DNA from: Allofournierella massiliensis
GTDB lineage: Bacteria > Bacillota > Clostridia > Oscillospirales > Ruminococcaceae
Reading direction: 5' to 3'
DNA: 64,000 nt
NCBI RefSeq assembly: GCF_004345265.1
Contig: NZ_SLUM01000017.1
Location: forward strand, 1 to 64,000
Position 1 is the stretch's first letter, and every line of letters begins with the position of its first letter. The notes beneath the pieces are model-generated. The model worked only from the letters and a program-made list of their open reading frames with translations. It had not been told where the DNA came from and did no database searches. The position numbers and the translations under genes are program-made. Shown piece by piece: positions 42,420 to 51,119 of this stretch.

Positions 42420-42467
42420 TAGCTATTTCAGAGATTCTGTGGTATTTGTTTGTGTTACCAAAGGAGG
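42420..42467 (+). promoter_or_regulatory. Recombinase leader motif, copy C
   Basis: TAGCTATTTC, then CTGTGGTATTTG, TTTGTGTTACC and AAAGGAGG, starting at the xis stop and ending at the integrase ribosome site. Bases around its start (GAAATA ... TATTTC) form a short inverted repeat. Confidence 0.6.
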
Positions 42468-42474
42468 GATCATA

Positions 42475-43704
42475 ATGGCAAAGAAACGAGCCAACGGCGA
42501 GGGCAGCATCCGTAAAAAGCCCAGTGGCCGCTGGGAGGGCAGATATACCCAGGGCATCGACCCGGTCACCGGCCGGGCCATCCAGAAAAGCGTGTCCGCC
42601 AAGACCCAGGCGGAGTGCAAAGAAAAGCTGGCGAAAGCCATTCGGGAAAACCGGGGCGTGCCCCTCAATCACACGGGCGACTACACCGTAGCAGAGTGGT
42701 GCAGGCTGTGGTTTGAAACCTACAGCAAGCCCAACATCCGCTACAACACCGCCAAGGGCTATGAGGGAATCATTGAACACCACATCATTCCGGCCATCGG
42801 CGCGATCAAGCTCAAGCAGCTCTCGTCCATTCACATTCAGAGAATGTATAACGACTTAAAGGAGAACGGCCGGATGCAGCGCGGGTCGAAGCATAACGAC
42901 AAAGCCTTGTCCAACACCTTCGTGCGGCGCGTCCATGCGGTGCTGCAGGCGGCGCTGAAGCAGGCGGTGAAAGAGCGGCTCATCCCGTACAATCCCTGCG
43001 AGAACTGCCGTATCCCGCCTAAGGACAAGAAAGAGATGACCATCCTCCCGCCGGAGAAGATCGGCAGATACCTCCAGGAAGCGGAGAAGTACGGCGTCCT
43101 GCCTATGTTCTTCCTGGAGCTGTCCAGCGGACTGCGCCGGGGCGAACTGCTGGCACTCCAGTGGGAGGACTTGAATGTGAAGGAGCGAATCCTGACGGTA
43201 AACAAGCAGGTCACCCGCATGGAGGGGGAGCTGGATGTAACAGAGCCGAAAACGAAAAATTCCGTCCGCAAGGTGGCGCTGTCACAGCAGGCGGTAGACC
43301 TTCTGGTGCAGGAACACGAACTGCACCCGGACAACCCCATCCTGTTCCCATCGCCCCGGACAGGCGGCTACTGGAGTCCGGACGCCGTGTCGAGGATCAA
43401 CCGGAAGCTGCTGAAAAACGCAGGCATCGAGGAGCATGTACGTTTCCACGACCTCAGACACACATTCGCCACGATGGCAATCTCCAGCGGTGTGGATGTG
43501 AAGACCCTGTCCAGCATGCTGGGCCACTACAGCGCAGGCTTCACTCTTGACACCTACACGCATATCACCAACGATATGCAGCGAGGTGCGGCTGAGAAGA
43601 TCGGCGGCTTCATGGAATCGGCTACGGCAACACCTACCCCAGAGCCTCCTGACCCACCGGAAGAAAGCCGGTGCAAGGTGATACCGTTTGAGAAGGTTGG
43701 GTAA
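42475..43704 (+). CDS. int: Tyrosine integrase of the island
   Basis: A 409-residue integrase with three domains: an AP2-like arm-binding N-terminus (GEGSIRKKPSGRWEGRYTQGIDPVTGRAIQKSVSAKT), a core-binding domain (about 65-165), and a catalytic domain with R221 (GLRRGELLAL), H325-D-L-R328-H, LGHYS and nucleophile Y361 (LDTYTH). All catalytic residues are intact. ATG 42475 follows AAAGGAGG. It is the only complete integrase, so it most likely inserted the island into bceS. A Pro/Glu-rich tail follows the Tyr. Confidence 0.92.
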   Translation: MAKKRANGEGSIRKKPSGRWEGRYTQGIDPVTGRAIQKSVSAKTQAECKEKLAKAIRENRGVPLNHTGDYTVAEWCRLWFETYSKPNIRYNTAKGYEGIIEHHIIPAIGAIKLKQLSSIHIQRMYNDLKENGRMQRGSKHNDKALSNTFVRRVHAVLQAALKQAVKERLIPYNPCENCRIPPKDKKEMTILPPEKIGRYLQEAEKYGVLPMFFLELSSGLRRGELLALQWEDLNVKERILTVNKQVTRMEGELDVTEPKTKNSVRKVALSQQAVDLLVQEHELHPDNPILFPSPRTGGYWSPDAVSRINRKLLKNAGIEEHVRFHDLRHTFATMAISSGVDVKTLSSMLGHYSAGFTLDTYTHITNDMQRGAAEKIGGFMESATATPTPEPPDPPEESRCKVIPFEKVG

Positions 43705-43713
43705 GTAATGTAA

Positions 43714-43751
43714 AACAGCCACAGATAGAGTAGCTTCTATCTGTGGCTGTT
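43714..43751 (+). terminator. Terminator after the integrase gene
   Basis: AACAGCCACAGATAGA and TCTATCTGTGGCTGTT form a 16-bp perfect stem around GTAGCT. It also lies past the stop of the convergent minus-strand gene. Confidence 0.85.
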
Positions 43752-43771
43752 CACATTATTGCATATCAAGA

Positions 43772-44368
43772 TTAATAGAATCTGTTTCTCTGCTCTTGAT
43801 GTATATGGTCTTCTTCGTAGGCGGCCATGATTCGCTGATATTCCTTCGGATTATCATTTTCACAGTCCAGTGTAACAATTCGGTCAACGTACGGCTTTAA
43901 TGGTTCGGGGCTGTACCAAGGTTCTTTTATTGTGAGATAAATGATTTTTTTCGTCTTCTGCCGTTCTGCCATTTCATGCAGCATTTGAATCTCTTTTGGA
44001 TTTTTCGTAACACTTTGCATCGGCCATACAATCATGAAGTCAAACGCATAATTGTCGTATTTATTGCTACTGCTCTTGGTGGATAGATTATCGAAATAGA
44101 TAGTAAGGTTCGACAATTGCATGGACTGGCCATATTTTTTAGGAACTTTTACTTTGTAAAGACCTGCCCAACGGAAGAAATTCTCCATCCCATCCTTTGT
44201 GGTATGAATAAGAAAGATTAGACCTTTAGACCTCCCTCGGGCATTCAGTGCTTTTAGAAGTGCCCGGTGCTTTTCTTCATCGGCTATGCCGCAGATCAAT
44301 AACGTTTTCTCTGTCTCATTATTTAGGAAGCTTGCAATTTGCTTATAGGCGTTCTCTACATCAGACAT
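43772..44368 (-). CDS. Unknown protein at the island's right end
   Basis: A 198-residue soluble protein with alternating strand and helix patterns (TEKTLLICGIADEEKHRALLKAL, KGLIFLIHTTKDGMENFF, AFDFMIVWPM, KKIIYLTIKEPWY), which suggest a Rossmann-like or SIR2/TIR-like fold, without a recognised family. AGGAGG precedes ATG 44368. Lying between the integrase and the element edge, where cargo accumulates, it could be another defence gene; this is only positional. Confidence 0.6.
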   Translation of the reverse strand: MSDVENAYKQIASFLNNETEKTLLICGIADEEKHRALLKALNARGRSKGLIFLIHTTKDGMENFFRWAGLYKVKVPKKYGQSMQLSNLTIYFDNLSTKSSSNKYDNYAFDFMIVWPMQSVTKNPKEIQMLHEMAERQKTKKIIYLTIKEPWYSPEPLKPYVDRIVTLDCENDNPKEYQRIMAAYEEDHIHQEQRNRFY

Positions 44369-44656
44369 GAAAATCCTCCTGATAAAACACTATCACAATG
44401 TGATTGGTTGGTGACTTTTATTAACTGTACCTGACAATACAAAAACTACTATAAACATTATAGGCGCTAAAAGGGAAAAACTCAAGTTTCCGTCGTGGCT
44501 GTGGCGAAATACCCGAGTTACACCCGTTAGGGATGGGTTAGGGATTTTGCGTTTTTCGGTGCTCGTCCTTGTCCCGACTTCCACCGCCATTTTTACCTCT
44601 CTGACCACAGTTAAAATGTGGTCAAGCGCACTCTGAAAAACGAACTTTTAACGCAG
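44369..44656. other. Intergenic, no supported gene
   Basis: Contains a 71-codon minus-strand frame (44393-44608) without family resemblance and with doubtful start. Probably the promoter region of the gene at 43772 and spacer to the tRNA terminator. Confidence 0.35.
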
Positions 44657-44682
44657 AAAAACCGCCCAAAAAGGCGGTTTTT
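44657..44682 (-). terminator. Terminator of the tRNA gene
   Basis: AAAAACCGCC and GGCGGTTTTT around CAAAAA form a hairpin with a T-run on the minus strand, 11 bases past the tRNA CCA end. Confidence 0.85.
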
Positions 44683-44692
44683 CCAAGAAAGT

Positions 44693-44768
44693 TGGTCCGA
44701 GTGACAGGATTCGAACCTGCGGCATCCTGCTCCCAAAGCAGGCGCGCTACCAACTGCGCTACACCCGG
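44693..44768 (-). tRNA. tRNA-Pro (anticodon UGG)
   Basis: On the minus strand the acceptor arms CCGGGTG and CACTCGG pair with one G-U, followed by discriminator A and an encoded CCA. The D-arm reads GTAGCGCAGTTGGTAGCGC, the anticodon loop is TTTGGGA on a CCTGC/GCAGG stem, and the T-loop is GGTTCGAATCC. It lies about 27 bases from the island's right junction, with its 5' end facing the split kinase gene. Confidence 0.93.
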
Positions 44769-44783
44769 TTATTCAGTTTTTAA

Positions 44784-45797
44784 TCCGGCTGGGCGTATTC
44801 CAAAAATCATTTGCCCGTCATCTTACTGAACCTACTGGGCGCTTTGGCCCTGTCGTTGTTCCTGCTGGCGACGGGAAACGCGATTCAGACAGTCCTGTTT
44901 ATCCTTATTATCTGGATACTTGTCTTGATCCTTTGCCTGAGCCTCTGCTACCTTTCCCGGAAAAAGAGGCTCAGCAAATTACTGGATATGGCTGAGCAGT
45001 TGAAGGAAAAGTATCTGATCCCTGAAGTCATGCCGGAGCCGAACCGGGCGGAGGAGCAGGCATTTTATCAGCTCCTGAAGATGGCCGAGAAATCTATGCT
45101 GGAGCGAATCAGCGAGGTGGAGCGGGAACGGGGCGAATATCATGCTTATATCGAACAGTGGGTTCATGAGGTCAAGACGCCCATCACCGCGCTAAAGTTA
45201 CTGTGTGAGAACAACCGTTCCCCCTTTTCCCGGGAGGTACTGGCAGAGCTGGAGAACATCAATCGTTACACAGAACAGGCACTCTACTACGCCCGCAGTG
45301 AACATACGGAGAAGGACTATTCCATTCAGGAAATGAGTCTATCAGATGTAGTGCATGGTGCCATCGCTGACAATAAGTATCTTCTGCGACAAAGCAACAT
45401 GACAATTACTGTGGATGAACTGGGGCCTGTTGTCTATGCAGATGACAAATGGGTGCGTTTTATTCTCAATCAAATCATCAGCAACGCCGTTAAGTACCGT
45501 GTCCAGCAGAAGCCCTCTCTGCACATCTTCACAGAGCGGTCAGGAGATCAGATACTTTTATCTATTGCTGATAATGGAGTTGGCATACCGGAGAGCGACC
45601 TTCCGCGGATCTTTGAGAAAGGCTTTACTGGCCGGAATGGACGGATCATTCACAGCTCCACAGGGATCGGCCTATATCTCTGCAAGCGTCTGTGCGACAA
45701 ACTGGGGATTGGGCTGTCTGCGTCCTCGTCAGGCAAAGGAACCACCATGACACTTTCTTTCCATATCAATGACTTTATAACAGGGGTGCAGAGCTGA
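44784..45797 (+). pseudogene. bceS: BceS-like sensor kinase, 5' end replaced
   Basis: The frame is open from 44784. TTG 44811 is the first possible start but has no ribosome site, and the kinase-like sequence already begins at about 44796 (YSKNHLPVILLNLLG). Two membrane helices with a very short outside loop are followed by a dimerisation helix with His119 counted from the TTG (EQWVHEVKTPI) and an ATPase domain (NQIISNAVKYR, ADNGVGI, GIGLYLC). This matches intramembrane-sensing BceS kinases. About ten N-terminal codons remain at 15506 on the other side of the island. It may be weakly expressed or dead while the island is present. Confidence 0.8.
44796..44807. other. Right junction of the island (attR candidate)
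   Basis: TATTCCAAAAAT matches the left junction TATGTCAAAAAC at 9 of 12 positions. From here on kinase coding resumes. Kinase similarity cannot be traced upstream of this point. Confidence 0.5.
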
Positions 45798-45829
45798 TCA
45801 GCTCTGCACTTCTTACATTTTTGTAAGAA
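45786..45829 (+). promoter_or_regulatory. Palindrome and BceR-type operator upstream of bceA
   Basis: A perfect 24-base palindrome (arm GTGCAGAGCTGA, 45786-45809) contains the kinase stop. It is followed at 45810-45829 by TTCTTACA-TTTT-TGTAAGAA. This contains TTACA-N4-TGTAA, the published consensus for BceR-like regulators (TNACA-N4-TGTAA). The likely promoter lies just after (TTGATA near 45843, TACAAT near 45870). The regulator is encoded 30 kb away at 14838. Confidence 0.7.
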
Positions 45830-45910
45830 CTGCGAAAGAAAAGTTGATACAAAAGTGACTGCACAGTAGGTACAATAGAGATAAGAAAAATACCTTGGGA
45901 GGCAAGATAC

Positions 45911-46678
45911 ATGGAATCCATCTTGAAATTAGATCACATACAAAAATACTATGGCAATGAAGGCAATATTACAAAAGCCATTCAGGACATCAGCTTTTCC
46001 GTCTCGGAGGGCGAATTTTTGGGAATCATGGGGGCCTCTGGCTCCGGCAAGACCACCCTGCTCAACTGTATCTCCACCATTGATACCGTCAGCGCCGGCC
46101 ATATTTACCTGGAAGGGACAGATGTGACGGAACTACGCCCCAAATCCCTTGCTCGATTTCGACGGGAAAACCTGGGCTTTGTCTTCCAGGACTTCAATCT
46201 GCTGGATACATTGACGATTTCCGAGAACATCGCTCTGGCCCTCGCCATCAACGGGGCGCCAGCCAACGATGTGGAGCCTCGCATCCGAGAAATGGCTGAT
46301 AAGCTGAACATCCGGGATATTCTGGACAAATACCCCTACCAAGTCTCCGGGGGACAAAAACAGCGATGTGCCTGCGCCCGGGCTATCATCAACCACCCCA
46401 AGCTCTTACTGGCCGATGAGCCCACCGGCGCACTGGACAGCCATTCGGCGCAAATGTTGCTCTCTACCATCCAGAGCATCAACGAGCAGCTTGGTGCCAC
46501 AATCCTTATGGTGACTCACGATGCCTTTACGGCCAGCTACGCCAACCGGATTCTCTTCCTTCAAGATGGTAGAATTTTCACTGAGCTGAACAAAGGCGGC
46601 GACAGCAGAAGGGTCTTCTTTGATAAGATCCTGCATGTCCTAACTCAACTGGGAGGAGGTGATAGCCATGTATGCTAA
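45911..46678 (+). CDS. bceA: BceA-like ABC transporter ATPase
   Basis: A 255-residue ATPase of the MacB/BceA family: Walker A GASGSGKTT, Q-loop FVFQDFNLLDTLT, signature VSGGQKQRCA, Walker B LLLADEPTGALD, and H-loop VTHD. GGGAGG precedes the ATG and the operator lies ~80 bases upstream. Together with the overlapping permease it would free lipid II-cycle intermediates from peptide antibiotics and pass a flux signal to the kinase. Confidence 0.9.
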   Translation: MESILKLDHIQKYYGNEGNITKAIQDISFSVSEGEFLGIMGASGSGKTTLLNCISTIDTVSAGHIYLEGTDVTELRPKSLARFRRENLGFVFQDFNLLDTLTISENIALALAINGAPANDVEPRIREMADKLNIRDILDKYPYQVSGGQKQRCACARAIINHPKLLLADEPTGALDSHSAQMLLSTIQSINEQLGATILMVTHDAFTASYANRILFLQDGRIFTELNKGGDSRRVFFDKILHVLTQLGGGDSHVC

Positions 46679-48881
46679 ACTTGTCTTTCGGAACGCCAGG
46701 CGGTCTATCCAGGATTATCTGGTCTACATCTTGACCATGACTATCTGCGTCACCCTATTTTATTCCTTCCTCTCCATCTCCAGCAGTAACTATGATCCGG
46801 ATATAGGGACAGAATATGATTTCACAATGCTCAGTGACGGTATGAAGTTGGCTATCTGCGCCATTACGCTGTTTCTCTTGTTTCTGATTCGCTTCGTCAA
46901 CAACTATATGCTCCGGCGGAAACAACGTGAGTTTGCACTTCAATCCATTATGGGCATGGAGCAGCGAACTATTGGCCGGCTTTTCTTTGCTGAGACCTTC
47001 CTCATGGGGTTGGTGTCTATTGTCGCAGGGATTTTCTTCGGCGTGTTTTGCTCCCAATTCATTACAGCGATGTTGCTGACCTCTTATGGAAAGCAGTATG
47101 AGATCACCTGGACGCTGTTTCCAGACACCGTGCTGCTGACGGTTGCCTTCTTTGTCCTCAGCTTTCTTGTAGTGGGGCTTTCAAACACCCGCGCAATCCG
47201 AAAGTTGAAGATTATTGATATGCTAACAGCAAACCGAGAGAATGGGCCGGAACTTCGCAAGAGTCGCTGGATCTGGGTGCTGATGGTTCTCTTTGAAGTG
47301 TTTTCGGTCTGGATGTGCGTAACTGGGGTGCAGAAGGTCCTGTTCTATTGGGACAGTCGTTTTGCGCTACCCGTGCAGTTCATGTTCTGGGGGAATATCC
47401 TATTCCCAGCCATGAGTCTGCTGTGGCCCGTCCTCTGGGCACTCCGCCGGAAAAAAGGCGGGTTCACGGCACTTTTCTCCGGGCTCTTGTTCAGTGCCTT
47501 TCTGAACACATTGGCCGCAGCCAGCGTGCCGATGCTGAACAGTCGATATTTACTGGCGCTGGGAGGCGGAGCGATCAATCAATACCTGCTCTTCGTCTTG
47601 GTGGATCTCATTTTTCTTATCTGCGTCCTGATCTATCTCGTCAGCAGCTTCATCGTTGCATGGAAAGAGGGGAAACCGGAACATCGATACAAGGGTGAAA
47701 ACCTGTTCTTCTTTGGGCAGATCATCTCCAAATTGAGCACCACCAGCAAAACGATGTCTCTGACCTGCGTAACCTTGGTTCTGGCAATCTTCCTGTTTAT
47801 CGCCGCACCGGTTCTGGTAGAATGGGCCTCCGGGTATCTGGATGCACGCTCTATGTACGATGTGCAGATATATTCCCGATATAACGATGTGTATGAGGAG
47901 GCAAATCTTCCACAGGACGATTATGACACAGTAACAGATTACCTCACAGATCACAGCATTGAAACAGCTTACGATTGTACCTTCAGTCTATATCTGCCAA
48001 ACCGGGCAGACTTTCATAACAGGGTCAAATACGATTTCCCTGTTGTGGCCATCGCCCTGAGCGACTACAACACCATTCGAGAAATGCTTGGCTATGAGCC
48101 AATCTTTCTTGCGGACGGCGAGTTTACGACCCACTGGCAGACCATCGCCACAACTGACGAGCGGGACAGCTTTTTGAGGGATCACACACAGGTACAGACC
48201 GATGCCGGCACACTGACGCTTGCAGAGCAGTCGTACTATGAGGAAGCTATCGGGCAGACGGCTTATAACTCCTACACGAATGTTCTCTTTGTCTTCCCTG
48301 ACAGCGTGTGTGCGCAACTGCTCCCGGTAATGCGCAACCGCTATATTACTACGACCGATGCTATCTCCTATGACAATGCCCGCGAACTGGAACAGGTCTT
48401 TACAGAGCAGTACCCCGAATTGGCAGATACCGGCGTGGCCTACTCGATCCGGCTGAGTACCCTGCAGATCAACAGCACCCGGGCCGGAAACTTCGTCCTG
48501 CAGGCTGCCATGCTCTACGGGGCCGTGGTGCTGATGGTCATTTGCCTCACTGTGCTGTCCCTGCAGCAGCTCCTGGACGCAGGCCAATACCGATACCGGT
48601 TCTCTGTTCTGCGTAAATTAGGAGTGGAGGAGCGGAACATTAGAAAACTGGTGCTCAAACAACTTGGGGTATGGTTTGGACTCCCTATCGTCGTGGCTAT
48701 TGGTGTTTCCACTGTCGTAATTGTTTATTTTTTGCAGACCATATCCGTCGAGATCTCCGCGTATATTGGAATCGGCACTTTATTGCTGCAAATTGGAACA
48801 ACGGTGAGTATTCTGTTGCTGCTGCTGGTTGGCTATTTTGTAAGCACATGGATACTGTTCCATCGTTCTATTGAAACATGA
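46668..48881 (+). CDS. bceB: BceB-like FtsX-type permease
   Basis: A 737-residue membrane protein with ten helices and a ~220-residue extracellular domain between helices 7 and 8 (about 395-620, rich in Tyr/Asp). This is the hallmark of BceB permeases that bind peptide antibiotics and sense for BceS. ATG 46668 lies inside the bceA end and is better spaced from GGAGGTG than GTG 46659. A wHTH gene follows. Confidence 0.9.
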   Translation: MYAKLVFRNARRSIQDYLVYILTMTICVTLFYSFLSISSSNYDPDIGTEYDFTMLSDGMKLAICAITLFLLFLIRFVNNYMLRRKQREFALQSIMGMEQRTIGRLFFAETFLMGLVSIVAGIFFGVFCSQFITAMLLTSYGKQYEITWTLFPDTVLLTVAFFVLSFLVVGLSNTRAIRKLKIIDMLTANRENGPELRKSRWIWVLMVLFEVFSVWMCVTGVQKVLFYWDSRFALPVQFMFWGNILFPAMSLLWPVLWALRRKKGGFTALFSGLLFSAFLNTLAAASVPMLNSRYLLALGGGAINQYLLFVLVDLIFLICVLIYLVSSFIVAWKEGKPEHRYKGENLFFFGQIISKLSTTSKTMSLTCVTLVLAIFLFIAAPVLVEWASGYLDARSMYDVQIYSRYNDVYEEANLPQDDYDTVTDYLTDHSIETAYDCTFSLYLPNRADFHNRVKYDFPVVAIALSDYNTIREMLGYEPIFLADGEFTTHWQTIATTDERDSFLRDHTQVQTDAGTLTLAEQSYYEEAIGQTAYNSYTNVLFVFPDSVCAQLLPVMRNRYITTTDAISYDNARELEQVFTEQYPELADTGVAYSIRLSTLQINSTRAGNFVLQAAMLYGAVVLMVICLTVLSLQQLLDAGQYRYRFSVLRKLGVEERNIRKLVLKQLGVWFGLPIVVAIGVSTVVIVYFLQTISVEISAYIGIGTLLLQIGTTVSILLLLLVGYFVSTWILFHRSIET

Positions 48882-48891
48882 TATGTGCTAG

Positions 48892-49314
48892 TTGATCAAG
48901 GGAGGTGGTCCACATGGGAAGTTTATAATTTTATCCTTCAGCGATGGCGAGGACGCCATCTTTGCAAATACCGTGACAGCCCTTGCTTCAGTCGCAGACT
49001 TTTCCACGGTGGCCGCCTCCGCAGATGCACCACTGCTCTTTGGCTCTCTGCAAATCGACCCGCAGCGCAGGCTTGTGTGGCAGTCCGGCCAGATGGTGAC
49101 CCTGACGCCGATGGAGTTTGATATTCTTCTCCTGCTGGCCCGCCGACCGGGACAGGTGTTCTCCGCCCGCCAAATCTATGAAGCTGTTGCTGCGGACTCC
49201 TTTGACGCCAGCTGGACGGGGATATCCAGCATGGTCTATAAGCTCCGGCGCAAGCTGGGCGCCAGCATCATTGAGACAGTGCGGGGCCACGGCTACCGCT
49301 TCACACCAGAATAG
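48892..49314 (+). CDS. Receiver-less winged-helix protein, copy 2
   Basis: Second copy of the 831 gene, about 90% alike. It has a ~45-residue N-terminus without receiver (GKFIILSFSDGEDAIFANTVTALASVADFSTVAASADA), then the winged helix ending GHGYRFTPE. The only in-frame upstream start is TTG 48892, which has no ribosome site. GGAGGTGG at 48900 is placed for ATG 48914, which is out of frame and stops after MGSL. So its translation route is unclear. It follows bceB by ten bases. Confidence 0.65.
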   Translation: MIKGGGPHGKFIILSFSDGEDAIFANTVTALASVADFSTVAASADAPLLFGSLQIDPQRRLVWQSGQMVTLTPMEFDILLLLARRPGQVFSARQIYEAVAADSFDASWTGISSMVYKLRRKLGASIIETVRGHGYRFTPE

Positions 49315-49318
49315 CAGA

Positions 49319-49356
49319 ACAGCGCCGCCTCGGCTCTACCGGGGCGGCGCTGCTGT
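49319..49356 (+). terminator. Terminator of wHTH copy 2
   Basis: AGCGCCGCC (49321-49329) pairs with GGCGGCGCT (49343-49351), followed by GCTGTTAT. Same hairpin family as at 14679 and 52877. Confidence 0.75.
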
Positions 49357-49446
49357 TATATCGGTATGTTCAACAATTTGGCTCGATAGTGTAATCGACA
49401 GCAACCTTTCTTTATTTTGGGGAATGAGGGAGTAAAATTTCGGGCT

Positions 49447-50205
49447 TTATAACTGCTTTTTATTAAATGCCCGGATTGCTGCCGCTAAAAATACCACAGA
49501 TAAAACCACTGAAACAATAAATGGAATAAGAAACTCCGTCATTGAAATCTCACCTGAAATCAGGTCAACATTTCGTGAAGTGAGGACAACCGGGTTAAAG
49601 GCAGATAACGGTTTTACAACACTTAAAACAGAGAACAGGGCTACAATCCCGCCAGTAAACAGGATACTTGTAAAAGTCTGCTTGAATAGAACACAACCGA
49701 GTATGAGGATGCTAAGATAGAGAAATCCAATCATCCACATAAAAAACGCAGACGGTACAACATTTGAAAGTGAAGCATCTGGCCAAAGGTAATATGTATA
49801 TCCATAGGCACCTACAAAGCTCACCCAAAAGCTAACCGTCATAGATACTGCTGCTACGGTGTACTTTGCCATAATCACAGATGGCCTTGCCAATCCCTTT
49901 GTCACCAGCAGTAGCAATGTCCCTTTGGAATACTCACTGGACATACAGCTTCCAAACAGAATGATAAATGCGCTAAATCCAATGCCGGATATGTTTTTAA
50001 AGAATTGCTGCCATGCGTCAAGGGCGACAGGTTCCTCGGTGATTTCTAATCCGGCTCCAAATGCAGCTATAATTTCCGGCGTGAATTTTGCCAGAAAAGC
50101 ACTGGACATTCCGAAAACCGCAAAGATTGCAAACAGGATTAAAAAGCGGTAGTTTTTTAGATTTTCTACAAACTCTTTTTTTACAAATGCAATATAGCCT
50201 TTCAT
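49447..50205 (-). CDS. ABC-2 family exporter permease
   Basis: A 252-residue membrane protein with six helices and the ABC-2 motif region (SCMSSEYSKGTLLLLVTKGLARPSVIMAKY, about residues 85-115). It overlaps the ATPase gene by 4 bases. Likely exports a peptide, lipid or antibiotic; resembles bacteriocin-immunity/bacitracin-type exporters. Confidence 0.85.
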   Translation of the reverse strand: MKGYIAFVKKEFVENLKNYRFLILFAIFAVFGMSSAFLAKFTPEIIAAFGAGLEITEEPVALDAWQQFFKNISGIGFSAFIILFGSCMSSEYSKGTLLLLVTKGLARPSVIMAKYTVAAVSMTVSFWVSFVGAYGYTYYLWPDASLSNVVPSAFFMWMIGFLYLSILILGCVLFKQTFTSILFTGGIVALFSVLSVVKPLSAFNPVVLTSRNVDLISGEISMTEFLIPFIVSVVLSVVFLAAAIRAFNKKQL

Positions 50206-51119
50206 TTTATCACCTCCAAAAATAGGCTTTCAAGCGACGGCTCCATAAGTTCCACCTTGACCGGCACAAGGTCTGCTTCGGCTAAAGTGGAGAAGATGGT
50301 ATGCTGGGCCTTTTTCATCTCCCGGCTGTGTATTACAATTTCCCGCCCCTTTTCTTCTGATCCGTTCAGGAGCGATTGTCCTGTCATACATTCTTTGAAA
50401 TGCTGTAAATCGGCCTCGGTTGAAAATTCAATTAACAGGCTGTCATGGCTATGCAACGCTTTGATTTCCGAAAGCGTTCCGCCAACAGCAATATTACCGT
50501 CATTCAAGAGTGCCACATGATCGCAAATGCGCTCCACATCGGATAAAATATGCGTTGAAAACAAAACCGTTGTTGTCCCACGGATTTTATAAAGAATGTC
50601 CAAGATTTCTTTTCTTCCCACCGGGTCAAGGGCGCTGGTAGGTTCATCACAAATCAGCAGTTTAGGATCAGCCAATAACGCCTGTGCAATTCCAAGGCGC
50701 TGTTTCATACCACGCGAATAACCGCCAACACGCTTTTCTACGCCATCAAGACCGACAAGGGAAAGTAGCTTTTTTCCCTTTTGAGAAATGCTTTCTTTGG
50801 GAAGGCCAACAATTTCTCCGCACAGTGTAAGATACTGCATTGCAGTCATATAGTTATAAAATTCCGGCACATCCGGCAAATATCCAATATACTGATTTGT
50901 TTTGGTCTGCCCAAAGCGAACCGGTTCATTACACACAAGGATTTCTCCCTGATCGGGCTGCAAAAGCCCCAAAACCATTTTCATTGTTGTTGTTTTTCCT
51001 GCACCGTTTTGTCCAATGAAGCCAAAAACGCTCCCCTCTGGAACAGACATATTCAGATCTTTTATAATTTGCTGCTGTCCAAAACTTTTAGATAGATTGC
51101 GGATAGAAAGCACATTCAT
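50202..51119 (-). CDS. ABC exporter ATPase (BcrA/CcmA-like)
   Basis: A 305-residue ATPase: Walker A GQNGAGKTTT, signature YSRGMKQRLG (with R replacing the usual G), Walker B LLICDEPTSALD, and H-loop STH. The C-terminal ~90 residues fit the DUF4162-like tail of drug exporters. It lies in a three-gene minus-strand operon with the PLDc_N protein first. Confidence 0.9.
   Translation of the reverse strand: MNVLSIRNLSKSFGQQQIIKDLNMSVPEGSVFGFIGQNGAGKTTTMKMVLGLLQPDQGEILVCNEPVRFGQTKTNQYIGYLPDVPEFYNYMTAMQYLTLCGEIVGLPKESISQKGKKLLSLVGLDGVEKRVGGYSRGMKQRLGIAQALLADPKLLICDEPTSALDPVGRKEILDILYKIRGTTTVLFSTHILSDVERICDHVALLNDGNIAVGGTLSEIKALHSHDSLLIEFSTEADLQHFKECMTGQSLLNGSEEKGREIVIHSREMKKAQHTIFSTLAEADLVPVKVELMEPSLESLFLEVIK

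Noticed and set aside
44393-44608. A 71-codon minus-strand frame next to the tRNA
   Set aside because: Doubtful start, no family and low-complexity N-terminus; it was not needed to explain the region.
44693-44768. tRNA-Pro as integration site of the island
   Set aside because: No copy of its 3' end was seen at the left border, and the split kinase defines a different junction.
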